A stretch of DNA of 5,883 bases from Candidatus Geohydrothermomicrobium daggyaiense. Lineage in GTDB: Bacteria; Actinomycetota; Geothermincolia; Fen-727; JACVIW01. The stretch lies in NCBI GenBank assembly GCA_015711695.1, contig JACVIW010000158.1, positions 1-5,883 of the forward strand. Reading direction: 5' to 3'. Positions 1 to 5,668 of this stretch are shown piece after piece. The notes under the pieces were generated by a model. The model saw only the letters and a list, made by a program, of their open reading frames with translations. It did not search any database and was not told the origin of the DNA. Position 1 is the first letter of the stretch. Every line of letters starts with the position of its first letter. The position numbers and the translations under genes are program-made.

Positions 1-473
1 GAAAGAGCAAATATCATGGGCACATGGGAATGTCCTGTGAAAGAAACAGAAAAACAGCACTCGCGAAAATTCCTCAAAGCCTGGGATGGGTGCACTATGT
101 ATTCCCAGACAGGATCTCTGTAACTCCCATGGTATAAGCCAATCTGGTGGGTAATCTCTCGGATCAAAGGCAAGTTGGATAGGTATTCTTTTGATTCCGC
201 GTCAAGTCGGACGCAAGTCCAATCGCATGCATACCTGGCAATTTCGTTGAAGTCATGCAATTGAATTTTTCCGATTGAGGCAAGGTCGTGATTTCCCGCA
301 ACGCATTTCATTTTAAGATCACGGCTAAGCGAGACGCACTCGTTCGGAAAGGGACCGTAGCCAACAACATCTCCAGCATTCCACCACTCCTCGCATTCAC
401 CCACAGCGCTGATAACTGATTGAAGTGCAGGAAGGTTACCGTGAATGTCGCTTACCAGGCATACCACCGACAA
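1..473 (-). CDS. Metallophosphoesterase (calcineurin-like), C-terminus cut by window edge
   Basis: The minus-strand frame is open from position 473 to the left edge and gives 157 residues. It shows the metal-binding signature of calcineurin-like phosphoesterases in order: SDIHGN (residues 8-13), GDVVGYGPFPNE (34-45), GNHD (60-63), HGS followed by RDPVWEYI (115-126), and GHSHVP (147-152). These Asp, His and Asn residues normally hold a two-metal centre that hydrolyses phosphate esters. The wording of the blocks matches the small cytosolic YfcE/MJ0936-like group, whose members are usually somewhat over 200 residues, so the tail is missing here. Substrates in this group are mostly unknown, and a phosphodiesterase or protein phosphatase role cannot be decided. 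The start is taken as TTG at 473-471: a TAA stop lies directly upstream in frame, no ATG precedes the first motif, and a Shine-Dalgarno-like sequence is suitably placed. GTG at 467-465 is the alternative. There is no signal peptide. It is transcribed away from the zinc-ribbon gene. Confidence 0.9.
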   Translation of the reverse strand, partial: MSVVCLVSDIHGNLPALQSVISAVGECEEWWNAGDVVGYGPFPNECVSLSRDLKMKCVAGNHDLASIGKIQLHDFNEIARYACDWTCVRLDAESKEYLSNLPLIREITHQIGLYHGSYRDPVWEYIVHPSQALRNFRECCFSVSFTGHSHVPMIFAL

Positions 474-477
474 TTAA

Positions 478-485
478 ATCACCCT
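478..485 (-). promoter_or_regulatory. Ribosome binding site of the metallophosphoesterase gene
   Basis: Read on the minus strand this is AGGGTGAT, which resembles the AGGAGGTGAT core complementary to 16S rRNA. Its AGGGTG part ends 6 bases before the TTG at 473. This spacing favours TTG 473 over GTG 467, which would be 12 bases away. Confidence 0.55.
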
Positions 486-537
486 AAACGTATGAATTTT
501 TTGCTGGTTTCTGCATTTTCCATCAAAGAGAGGAACA

Positions 538-565
538 ATTATCATTAACATTATTAACATGAAAA
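538..565 (-). promoter_or_regulatory. Tentative promoter for the metallophosphoesterase gene
   Basis: On the minus strand, a -35-like TTTTCA (565-560) is followed by a 16-base spacer and a -10-like GATAAT (543-538). The hexamers match the sigma-70 consensus at 4/6 and 5/6. The surrounding gap is very AT-rich, so chance matches are likely. The predicted transcript would have a leader of roughly 60 bases. Confidence 0.25.
544..560 (+). repeat. Short direct repeat ATTAACAT x2
   Basis: ATTAACAT occurs at 544-551 and again at 553-560, separated by one T, giving a 9-base period. It fills the spacer of the tentative minus-strand promoter, so it could be a protein-binding site. It may equally be low-complexity AT-rich sequence. 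Confidence 0.4.
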
Positions 566-684
566 CAGTTTAAAACTAAATTAAAGCAACAACACGCCAA
601 ATGCCCTTCAAAAGCCTTTTTAATATACAATGAATTTGGTAAATATTTTTAATGAAATAACTTTACGGGAAACCTTGAACTAGG

Positions 685-1998
685 ATGAAGTGCGATTTTT
701 GCGGACAGGTAAACCCTGATAAGGCTCGTTTCTGCATGCAATGCGGTAAAGATTTCCACGCGTCAAAGAAAGATAACGCGATTTTTGAGTATGTAGAACT
801 TGATTCTTTCACCCCTGCTGGTTCACTCGAAGAGCTGCCCCTGTCTCAAGACAAAAAGAACCCTGAAGCGGTGTCCGAGAAAGGCGATAAATTAAGCCTT
901 GAAGAGGAAAAGCGCCAGCTTGAAAACCCTGATGTAGGCCTTCTTATGGGCAAGCCGGAAAAGGAACTGGAAAAACCGCCAGAAATATACCAGCCCGAGG
1001 CGAGCAAACATGCCGCTGAAAACAAGCGATTCTGCAGTCTCTGCGGTCACGGGAGTCCTGCAGACAGCAAATACTGCTTCAACTGCGGAGCCCCACTTGA
1101 CACGGAAGAAACCAATAACCACCTCGATCCAGAAGGTGATATTCCGCTTGCTCCGATTGAAGAGTACGATCTAGAAACAAGCACTCTTGCACCTTTGAGA
1201 CCATCTCTTGACGAGGCGCTCCCTGCGGTTAAAGAAAAGAAGAAAATCAAAGTTAAGAAGCAGTTTAAATGGGGTATTCAGGAATGGATTGCGGCAATAA
1301 TAGTGATTTGCGCGGCTGGTTTTGCCGTTTGGTTCTTTCTCCTAGGGGGAAGCAATGCTTTTACTTTTGAAGCAAAAAAAATCCGCCAGGCAGGCGCCAC
1401 TATGGAGAACCTCAACAGCTTCGTTTATATTTCAGGCGGAACAGTCGAAGTAAGGAACGCCGGTGTCTATCGATTATCCGGGGAGATAAAATACAAGAAA
1501 CCCTGGACTTTCGAAATTCTTTTTAGCTTTGACCATCCTCAGAAGGGTCCTCTGACCTACCACCAGATAAGAATCAATGATACTCTTTATCTTCTAAAAA
1601 ATAATAACTGGCTCAGGGTTAAAACCCGGCCAACGATTCGCGAACTCACCGGTCTCTGGAAAGAATTTTCCAGTATTGAGAATATGGGGCGCAAGACCAT
1701 AAATGGGAAAGAATTCCACAATTACCGCTACAGAGTGCCTGCCCGGAACCTAACGCGCATGTTCGGCATTAACAACCCTGAGGCGGTATCCGATACAGTT
1801 GTGGAAGTGCTCATAGACACAACAAGCCTCTATATCCAGCGGATTAATGCCGTCCTGTACAACTTCGACATCGAAGGCGAGAAATCAACTCTCAGGCTTG
1901 TATTTGATCTCGCGTCGATAGAGCAGCCTGTCAAAATTGAAACACCTATACAAGAGAGCCAGTCAAAACTTAAAGCATTACAGCATGTATTTTATTGA
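685..1998 (+). CDS. Double zinc-ribbon membrane protein with LolA/LppX-like outer domain
   Basis: The 437-residue protein has four visible parts. Zinc ribbon 1 has Cys at 3, 6, 17 and 20, and zinc ribbon 2 has Cys at 117, 120, 131 and 134. Both follow CxxC-x10-CxxC and end in CGK or CGA, as in the bacterial zinc-ribbon domain families. Between and after them lie charged, Pro/Glu/Lys-rich low-complexity linkers. A lysine-rich stretch (183-195) precedes one membrane segment at about 201-220. By the positive-inside rule the zinc ribbons should be cytoplasmic. The outer part (221-437) looks all-beta and ends with 'FDLASIEQPVKIETP', a closing pattern seen in LolA/LppX-type lipid-carrier and related lipoprotein domains; I propose that fold with moderate confidence. 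The function is unknown; sensing or envelope maintenance is possible. ATG 685 is the first usable start because an in-frame TGA lies at 676-678. Its Shine-Dalgarno is poor: AGG directly abuts the ATG and GGGA lies 14 bases away. TATACAAT at 624-631 is a possible -10 without a convincing -35. The stop overlaps the convergent glycosidase gene. Confidence 0.88.
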   Translation: MKCDFCGQVNPDKARFCMQCGKDFHASKKDNAIFEYVELDSFTPAGSLEELPLSQDKKNPEAVSEKGDKLSLEEEKRQLENPDVGLLMGKPEKELEKPPEIYQPEASKHAAENKRFCSLCGHGSPADSKYCFNCGAPLDTEETNNHLDPEGDIPLAPIEEYDLETSTLAPLRPSLDEALPAVKEKKKIKVKKQFKWGIQEWIAAIIVICAAGFAVWFFLLGGSNAFTFEAKKIRQAGATMENLNSFVYISGGTVEVRNAGVYRLSGEIKYKKPWTFEILFSFDHPQKGPLTYHQIRINDTLYLLKNNNWLRVKTRPTIRELTGLWKEFSSIENMGRKTINGKEFHNYRYRVPARNLTRMFGINNPEAVSDTVVEVLIDTTSLYIQRINAVLYNFDIEGEKSTLRLVFDLASIEQPVKIETPIQESQSKLKALQHVFY

Positions 1999-3800
1999 AC
2001 CAGCTCAACGCCTTCTGGCGCTTTGACTTTTCTTACATAAGAATCCCGTTTCCTTTCAACCCTCGCCTCTATGAATCCAAAAGGAGTTGGCACTCGTCCT
2101 TCTGCCCAATCAAGCCCTTCGCATCTCGGGTCAAACCTGAACCTCGTATACCCAACCCCTGCAAGCCTTACCCCCAGAATATACTTCGAAAGGAGCGCCA
2201 CAACGCCCGAAGACCAGCTGTGGCAAAGCGACGCTGAATGAGGAGGGACTTTTCCCTCATCCCCAACCCACTCCCAGAAAGTGCTCCCTGGTTCGTTCTC
2301 AAGCATATTGCCCCAGCAGCGTTTTATAAGCTCAATCGCGTTCTTATTATCATTAGCCATAAATCTTGCGAGCGCCTCGAAATTATTCATGAAAGGTATA
2401 ACTTTCCTGTTATGTGGTAAATGTGTCGAACTGATATGGCGCAGATAAGGGACATCAACATTCGCTGAACCCCAGGGTACCCACATCAATTCCCGAATAT
2501 AATCGAGAATTTTCCCCACATCTTCGGGTTCGCCGACAAGGCCAGAGATTATCGAGAGGCAATTGGCATCCTGAGGCACCCTCTTTCTATCATCTGTAGT
2601 GTATATAAATACTTTTTTTTGAGAATTCCACAGTTCCCTGAAAACTGCCTCGCCAACTCTGTATGCCCTTGACACGCAACCCGCAGAAAATTCATCTTCA
2701 TCAAGTTCATGAGCCAGGAAAGATGCGCAGTTCAAAGCCCAGTAATAAAGGATGTTCGTGTAAGAAGGTTTTCCTCTCCTTAAAATGGAGAAGCACCACC
2801 GGTTGCTGTTAAAAGGGGTTTGCCTGAAAAGCCCACCTTTTGTCTGCGAATGAAGGTAAGAAAGCGCTCTCTTGATAACCGGGAAAAGCTCCCGCACTGT
2901 TTCCATGTCGGCAGTGTGCAAATAGTATTGATAAAGGGTAATGATCCACCACGCCACATAATCACCGAAGAGTGAGCTTACAATTTTAGTCAGAGGACTG
3001 GTCTGGCTGCACGCAGGTATATACCCATCATTCCTCTGAAGCCTTGCAAGAGATATGAGAGAATCCCTTACAGCATCAGTGTTAAAAACGCTCACGTATT
3101 GAGCAGCGCCCGCGGGGGAAAGGCTAACGGTCCATATGAGCCGATCCCTCTTCGCGCCATCACTTATCACCCATTCTCCCTCTCCGATTTTCCTATTCGA
3201 GCCTGAACCTCCCAATTTCGGGTTTATCGTGCACATCTCAACGGTGTGTAGGCCCGAAAACCAGGTTCTGTTAAGCATTTCATCACTGCAGAGAAAATAA
3301 CCAACCGAATCCAGACTTTCCGGAATGTGCGGCGTGTATTCAACCCATGCTCTCTGTAGCGTTATTGATCCAGGCGAAAGTGGGTATACCCACAGATATC
3401 TGAAGCCGCCGCAATGCGGAACTTCTACGACGCGATTCTTTTTTACTTTTACGACGTAATCTTTGACACCAGGATCCCTGCCCAAAAGAATACTCGAGAA
3501 TGGGGGTCTTATGATGTGACTGGTTGCCTCAACAGTTTGCACTCCCAGAATAAATTGACCGTCACACCTGAAAACAAGTCTCGGATATCCACCAATCTCT
3601 ATACCAAAATCCAGAAGCAAACCGTTCGCCCTGAGGGGCTTCAACGCTACCTGGTGGTTTTGATCACGAGCATATGAAGACCACTCGACCACTTTTCCCT
3701 CGAGATCGGTAACCCCGATCACTTTCGGTTCAACTCTCCTGGAAAAAGGCTCGAGCCAGAAATCCTTTATTGACTCTGTTTCTTTAAGCACCCTCTTCAA
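1992..3800 (-). CDS. Alpha-L-rhamnosidase-like (GH78-type) six-hairpin glycosidase
   Basis: The 602-residue protein reads as a beta-sandwich N-terminal part (about 1-160), an (alpha/alpha)6 catalytic barrel (about 165-545) and a C-terminal beta domain holding 'TPFGFIEARVE' (572-582). GH78-like landmarks are DGAKRDR (214-220), 'LQRNDGYIPACS' (254-265), GDYVAWW (279-285), TFWEWVGDEG (507-516) and CHSWSSG (526-532), followed by ILGV (541-544). GH78 enzymes hydrolyse terminal alpha-L-rhamnosides by inversion. E510 aligns with the family's general base and D214/D219 with the acidic block near the general acid. The Asp normally found in the following 'W-x-G-D' is replaced here: the sequence is WTVS, with S226 in its place. 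Substrate is therefore uncertain, and a related six-hairpin activity is possible. There is no signal peptide or membrane segment, so it is probably cytoplasmic and acts on imported oligosaccharides or glycosides. The start is TTG 3800-3798, with an in-frame TAA at 3818-3816 and a well-placed GGAAGG; CTG 3803 and GTG 3791 are alternatives. It is divergent from the isomerase gene and convergent with the zinc-ribbon gene. Confidence 0.85.
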   Translation of the reverse strand: MKRVLKETESIKDFWLEPFSRRVEPKVIGVTDLEGKVVEWSSYARDQNHQVALKPLRANGLLLDFGIEIGGYPRLVFRCDGQFILGVQTVEATSHIIRPPFSSILLGRDPGVKDYVVKVKKNRVVEVPHCGGFRYLWVYPLSPGSITLQRAWVEYTPHIPESLDSVGYFLCSDEMLNRTWFSGLHTVEMCTINPKLGGSGSNRKIGEGEWVISDGAKRDRLIWTVSLSPAGAAQYVSVFNTDAVRDSLISLARLQRNDGYIPACSQTSPLTKIVSSLFGDYVAWWIITLYQYYLHTADMETVRELFPVIKRALSYLHSQTKGGLFRQTPFNSNRWCFSILRRGKPSYTNILYYWALNCASFLAHELDEDEFSAGCVSRAYRVGEAVFRELWNSQKKVFIYTTDDRKRVPQDANCLSIISGLVGEPEDVGKILDYIRELMWVPWGSANVDVPYLRHISSTHLPHNRKVIPFMNNFEALARFMANDNKNAIELIKRCWGNMLENEPGSTFWEWVGDEGKVPPHSASLCHSWSSGVVALLSKYILGVRLAGVGYTRFRFDPRCEGLDWAEGRVPTPFGFIEARVERKRDSYVRKVKAPEGVELVQ

Positions 3801-3809
3801 CAGTTGTAT

Positions 3810-3815
3810 CCTTCC
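3810..3815 (-). promoter_or_regulatory. Ribosome binding site of the glycosidase gene
   Basis: Minus-strand GGAAGG, within AAGGAAGGAT, lies 9 bases before TTG 3800. This supports the non-ATG start. No ATG is available between the upstream in-frame stop (3818-3816) and the conserved N-terminal region. Confidence 0.6.
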
Positions 3816-3845
3816 TTATCCTCGCTAACTCGACCGACCCACCGA

Positions 3846-3874
3846 ATTTTATGTTTTGCTGGACAGTCAGGCAA
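3846..3874 (-). promoter_or_regulatory. Predicted sigma-70-type promoter of the glycosidase gene
   Basis: On the minus strand, TTGCCT (3874-3869, 4/6 to TTGACA) is followed by a 17-base spacer and TAAAAT (3851-3846, 5/6 to TATAAT). Transcription would begin near 3839 and leave a leader of about 40 bases containing the Shine-Dalgarno. The optimal spacing makes this one of the two better promoter candidates in the window. Confidence 0.45.
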
Positions 3875-3883
3875 TCCTTGATC

Positions 3884-3900
3884 TTTGGCATTTATGCAAA
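3884..3900. promoter_or_regulatory. Possible operator: imperfect palindrome between the divergent promoters
   Basis: TTTG-GCAT-TT-ATGC-AAA is a palindrome with a perfect GCAT/ATGC core. The outer TTTG/CAAA arms match if one G is bulged. It lies just upstream of the minus-strand -35 and between the two predicted promoters, where a shared regulator could bind. No regulator gene is in the window. Confidence 0.3.
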
Positions 3901-3920
3901 TTTACGAAAGTGAAATGGAT

Positions 3921-3955
3921 TTTGAATTTTTTGTAAAAGCCGTTTAAATTTCAAA
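3921..3955. repeat. Inverted repeat overlapping the isomerase promoter
   Basis: TTTGAATTTT (3921-3930) and AAATTTCAAA (3946-3955) are inverted copies matching at 9 of 10 positions, with 15 bases between them. The right arm overlaps the predicted plus-strand -35 (3943-3948). The arm centres are 25 bases apart. It could be a bipartite operator, but the AT-rich composition raises the odds of chance. Confidence 0.35.
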
Positions 3956-3970
3956 TTGCGGTGATAAAAT
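3943..3970 (+). promoter_or_regulatory. Predicted extended -10 promoter of the isomerase gene
   Basis: TTTAAA (3943-3948, 4/6 to the -35 consensus) is followed by 16 bases and then TAAAAT (3965-3970, 5/6). A TG one base before the -10 makes the extended motif TGaTAAAAT. The transcript would begin around 3977, leaving a leader of nearly 60 bases. That would place the upstream ATG at 3983 almost at the mRNA 5' end and so argues against using it. Confidence 0.45.
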
Positions 3971-4017
3971 CTCCTCAACCTTATGCTCCAGATGCATTTT
4001 AACGAAAGCAATCCGAG

Positions 4018-4024
4018 AAGGAGG
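4018..4024 (+). promoter_or_regulatory. Strong ribosome binding site that sets the isomerase start
   Basis: AAGGAGG is a near-perfect Shine-Dalgarno, 9 bases before the in-frame ATG at 4034. The out-of-frame ATG at 4026 is only one base away from it and is not usable. The in-frame ATG at 3983 lies upstream of the site. Confidence 0.8.
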
Positions 4025-4033
4025 CATGAACAA

Positions 4034-5596
4034 ATGGATGAAGAATTCACCATCGCAGTCTTTTCACCAAATGACCCGCGTCCCTGGGTCAGGCAGGAAA
4101 ACACCCCGATGATGCTTGACCATGAGGCGAAACTCATAAATGCGCTTCGAGCCAGGGGTTATAAAGTTGTGAGAGGTGGAGATGGATTTCCAGAAAATGA
4201 CCAGATCGCGTGGAACACCAAACTTGTACAGCAACATGTAAGGAATATAGCTGAAAGCCACCCATCATTGCTTATCGTGAATCAGGGATCCTGGACTTTT
4301 CCCTACGATACGATCGATGCTGTAAAGCTGCTTTCAGCTCTTACCGGAGAAATCCCAAGGGTCATAATGTTTTGCTACAAAGACACCACTGTGCCAGGGC
4401 TTGTCGCAGGAATGTCCGCCGGCGGTGGATTGAAAAGAATAGGCATACCTTTCGTGACCTGCTACGGGAAAATAGATGAAGACCCGGGGGTGATGGACGA
4501 TCTTGAAAAGGCGATAAGTTTCTATCGGGCAAGGTGGGAAACCAAAAGAACTGTGAACCGCGTCCTCGAAAAACTACCCTTTCAAAAATATATTGCTTTC
4601 GGAGGGATGAGCCTCAAAATGGCTACTACCACCGCAGACGTTGATCAGTGGCAGAAAATATTTGGTGTCTCGTACGAGGCGCTTGATCAATCGGTGCTTA
4701 CGGATATTGCCCTCGAGATGGTCTCCTGGGAAGGATTCCCGGGGTCAAGCAAATATCAAATAAATGATACCAGAGTCCAGAAAGCGGTTGATCATCTCCT
4801 TCAAGGGGGACACGGTATATTTGATTTTTCCAGGGATAAAATGCCTGGTCCGGAAAAATTCGTTCTTCAGCTTGCCTACTATTTCGCCGCTCTCGACATT
4901 ATCAACGAACGCGGCGCCACTTTTGCCGGAATAAAATGCCAGGATGAACTGAGCGCTAAATATTGCACGGTTTGCCCCGCCGCCGCTTTTCTCAACAACG
5001 ACGTAGGTCCCGACGGCGAAAAGAAACAAATTATTCCGGTTGCCTGCGAGAACGATATGGACTCGGCGCTGACACAGCTCCTTCTCTATCTGCTTTCCGA
5101 TCAGCCCGCGGGCTTCGGCGATTTCAGAGACATAGAAGACAGGATGCTCTCAATAATTAACTGCGGGCAACACCCACCTTACTTCTTCGGAACACCATAC
5201 GAAGACTCAGAAAATAAGCTGAAAAGAACGGAATACCTTGGTCAGGAGTATTACTACCTCGCTGGCGGCAGCGCAGTAAGAGGAAGGACACCCGGTGGGC
5301 AGACAATCACCGTCGCAAGACTAGGCAGACAGAATCTTCGCTACGAGCTCGTCGCCACCGTAATAGAAACATCAGACGTTGATCCATCAGAGCACGATAA
5401 ATACACACCTTCATGGCCCATAATAAAAGGAAAGACACCGGTTGATGATGACGTGCTAATCGAAGCATGGCCATGTAATCATCTTGCCTTTACCTTTGGA
5501 GACTGGACTGCGGCTCTCGCGGAACTCGCACAAAACTTGGATATCGGTTTCAGAATTTTCGACAAGCACGGGCGCGAGTACAGAAGCATTCCATGA
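4034..5596 (+). CDS. L-fucose/L-arabinose isomerase superfamily protein
   Basis: The 520-residue protein matches the sugar isomerase fold shared by FucI and AraA, which use Mn2+ to interconvert aldoses and ketoses. The N-terminal part carries IAVFSPNDPRPW (6-17) and NQGSWTFP (83-90). The metal-site blocks are KCQDEL (301-306, E305), CENDMDSALTQLLLYLL (338-354, D341) and WPCNHLAFTFGDW (479-491, H483). By position these correspond to the Glu, Asp and His metal ligands of E. coli FucI. 'GFGDFRDIED' (360-369) and NCGQHPPYFFG (376-386) are also typical of the wider family. It is shorter than classical FucI (about 590 residues) and near AraA length (about 500), so the substrate is unresolved: fucose, arabinose, rhamnose or another aldose. 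The start at 4034 follows a strong AAGGAGG; a frame-open ATG at 3983 would add 17 residues of poor quality. There is no signal peptide, so it is cytoplasmic. It is transcribed divergently from the GH78-like glycosidase, which suggests joint sugar use. Five Cys residues (302, 311, 314, 338, 377) lie in or near the active-site blocks. Confidence 0.85.
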   Translation: MDEEFTIAVFSPNDPRPWVRQENTPMMLDHEAKLINALRARGYKVVRGGDGFPENDQIAWNTKLVQQHVRNIAESHPSLLIVNQGSWTFPYDTIDAVKLLSALTGEIPRVIMFCYKDTTVPGLVAGMSAGGGLKRIGIPFVTCYGKIDEDPGVMDDLEKAISFYRARWETKRTVNRVLEKLPFQKYIAFGGMSLKMATTTADVDQWQKIFGVSYEALDQSVLTDIALEMVSWEGFPGSSKYQINDTRVQKAVDHLLQGGHGIFDFSRDKMPGPEKFVLQLAYYFAALDIINERGATFAGIKCQDELSAKYCTVCPAAAFLNNDVGPDGEKKQIIPVACENDMDSALTQLLLYLLSDQPAGFGDFRDIEDRMLSIINCGQHPPYFFGTPYEDSENKLKRTEYLGQEYYYLAGGSAVRGRTPGGQTITVARLGRQNLRYELVATVIETSDVDPSEHDKYTPSWPIIKGKTPVDDDVLIEAWPCNHLAFTFGDWTAALAELAQNLDIGFRIFDKHGREYRSIP

Positions 5597-5602
5597 AAGC
5601 AC

Positions 5603-5622
5603 TAGATTCACACACAAATCTA
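5603..5622. other. Small hairpin in the convergent gap
   Basis: TAGATT (5603-5608) and AATCTA (5617-5622) form a perfect 6-base stem with the 8-base loop CACACACA. It starts 6 bases after the isomerase stop. The stem is AT-rich and has no T-run on either strand, so it is not a convincing intrinsic terminator. GTGAT/ATCAC arms (5627-5631 and 5653-5657) nearby are weaker still. Confidence 0.3.
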
Positions 5623-5668
5623 ACGCTGTGATCAGAGAGGGGAATTTTTGAAATCACGCTCCTAACGA

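Noticed and set aside
611..622. AAAAG-C-CTTTT palindrome followed by T's in the 474-684 gap, considered as a terminator or operator.
   Set aside because: It lies between two divergent gene starts where no transcript should end, and the AT-rich 5-base arms are too weak to support either role.
892..1250. Two overlapping minus-strand open frames (76 and 67 codons) opposite the zinc-ribbon linker.
   Set aside because: They mirror the biased Glu/Lys-rich codons of the real gene, have no homologous look, and would overlap each other.
859..1795. A 22-base stretch repeated in frame within the zinc-ribbon gene (859-880 and 1774-1795, 19 of 22 bases equal), both encoding NPEAVS.
   Set aside because: One copy is in the disordered linker and the other in the outer domain. 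No further similarity surrounds them, so chance is the better explanation.
3414..3677. An 87-codon plus-strand open frame inside the glycosidase gene.
   Set aside because: It is antisense to a well-supported gene and shows no recognisable domain, hydrophobic pattern or convincing Shine-Dalgarno site.
4745..5160. A 94-codon minus-strand frame and a 65-codon plus-strand frame within the isomerase gene.
   Set aside because: The isomerase frame carries the conserved metal-site motifs through this stretch. The alternatives are compositionally odd, for example arginine-rich, and have no domain features.
5597..5668. A bidirectional intrinsic terminator in the convergent gap.
   Set aside because: The stems found (TAGATT/AATCTA and GTGAT/ATCAC) are short or AT-rich and none is followed by a T-run on the appropriate strand.
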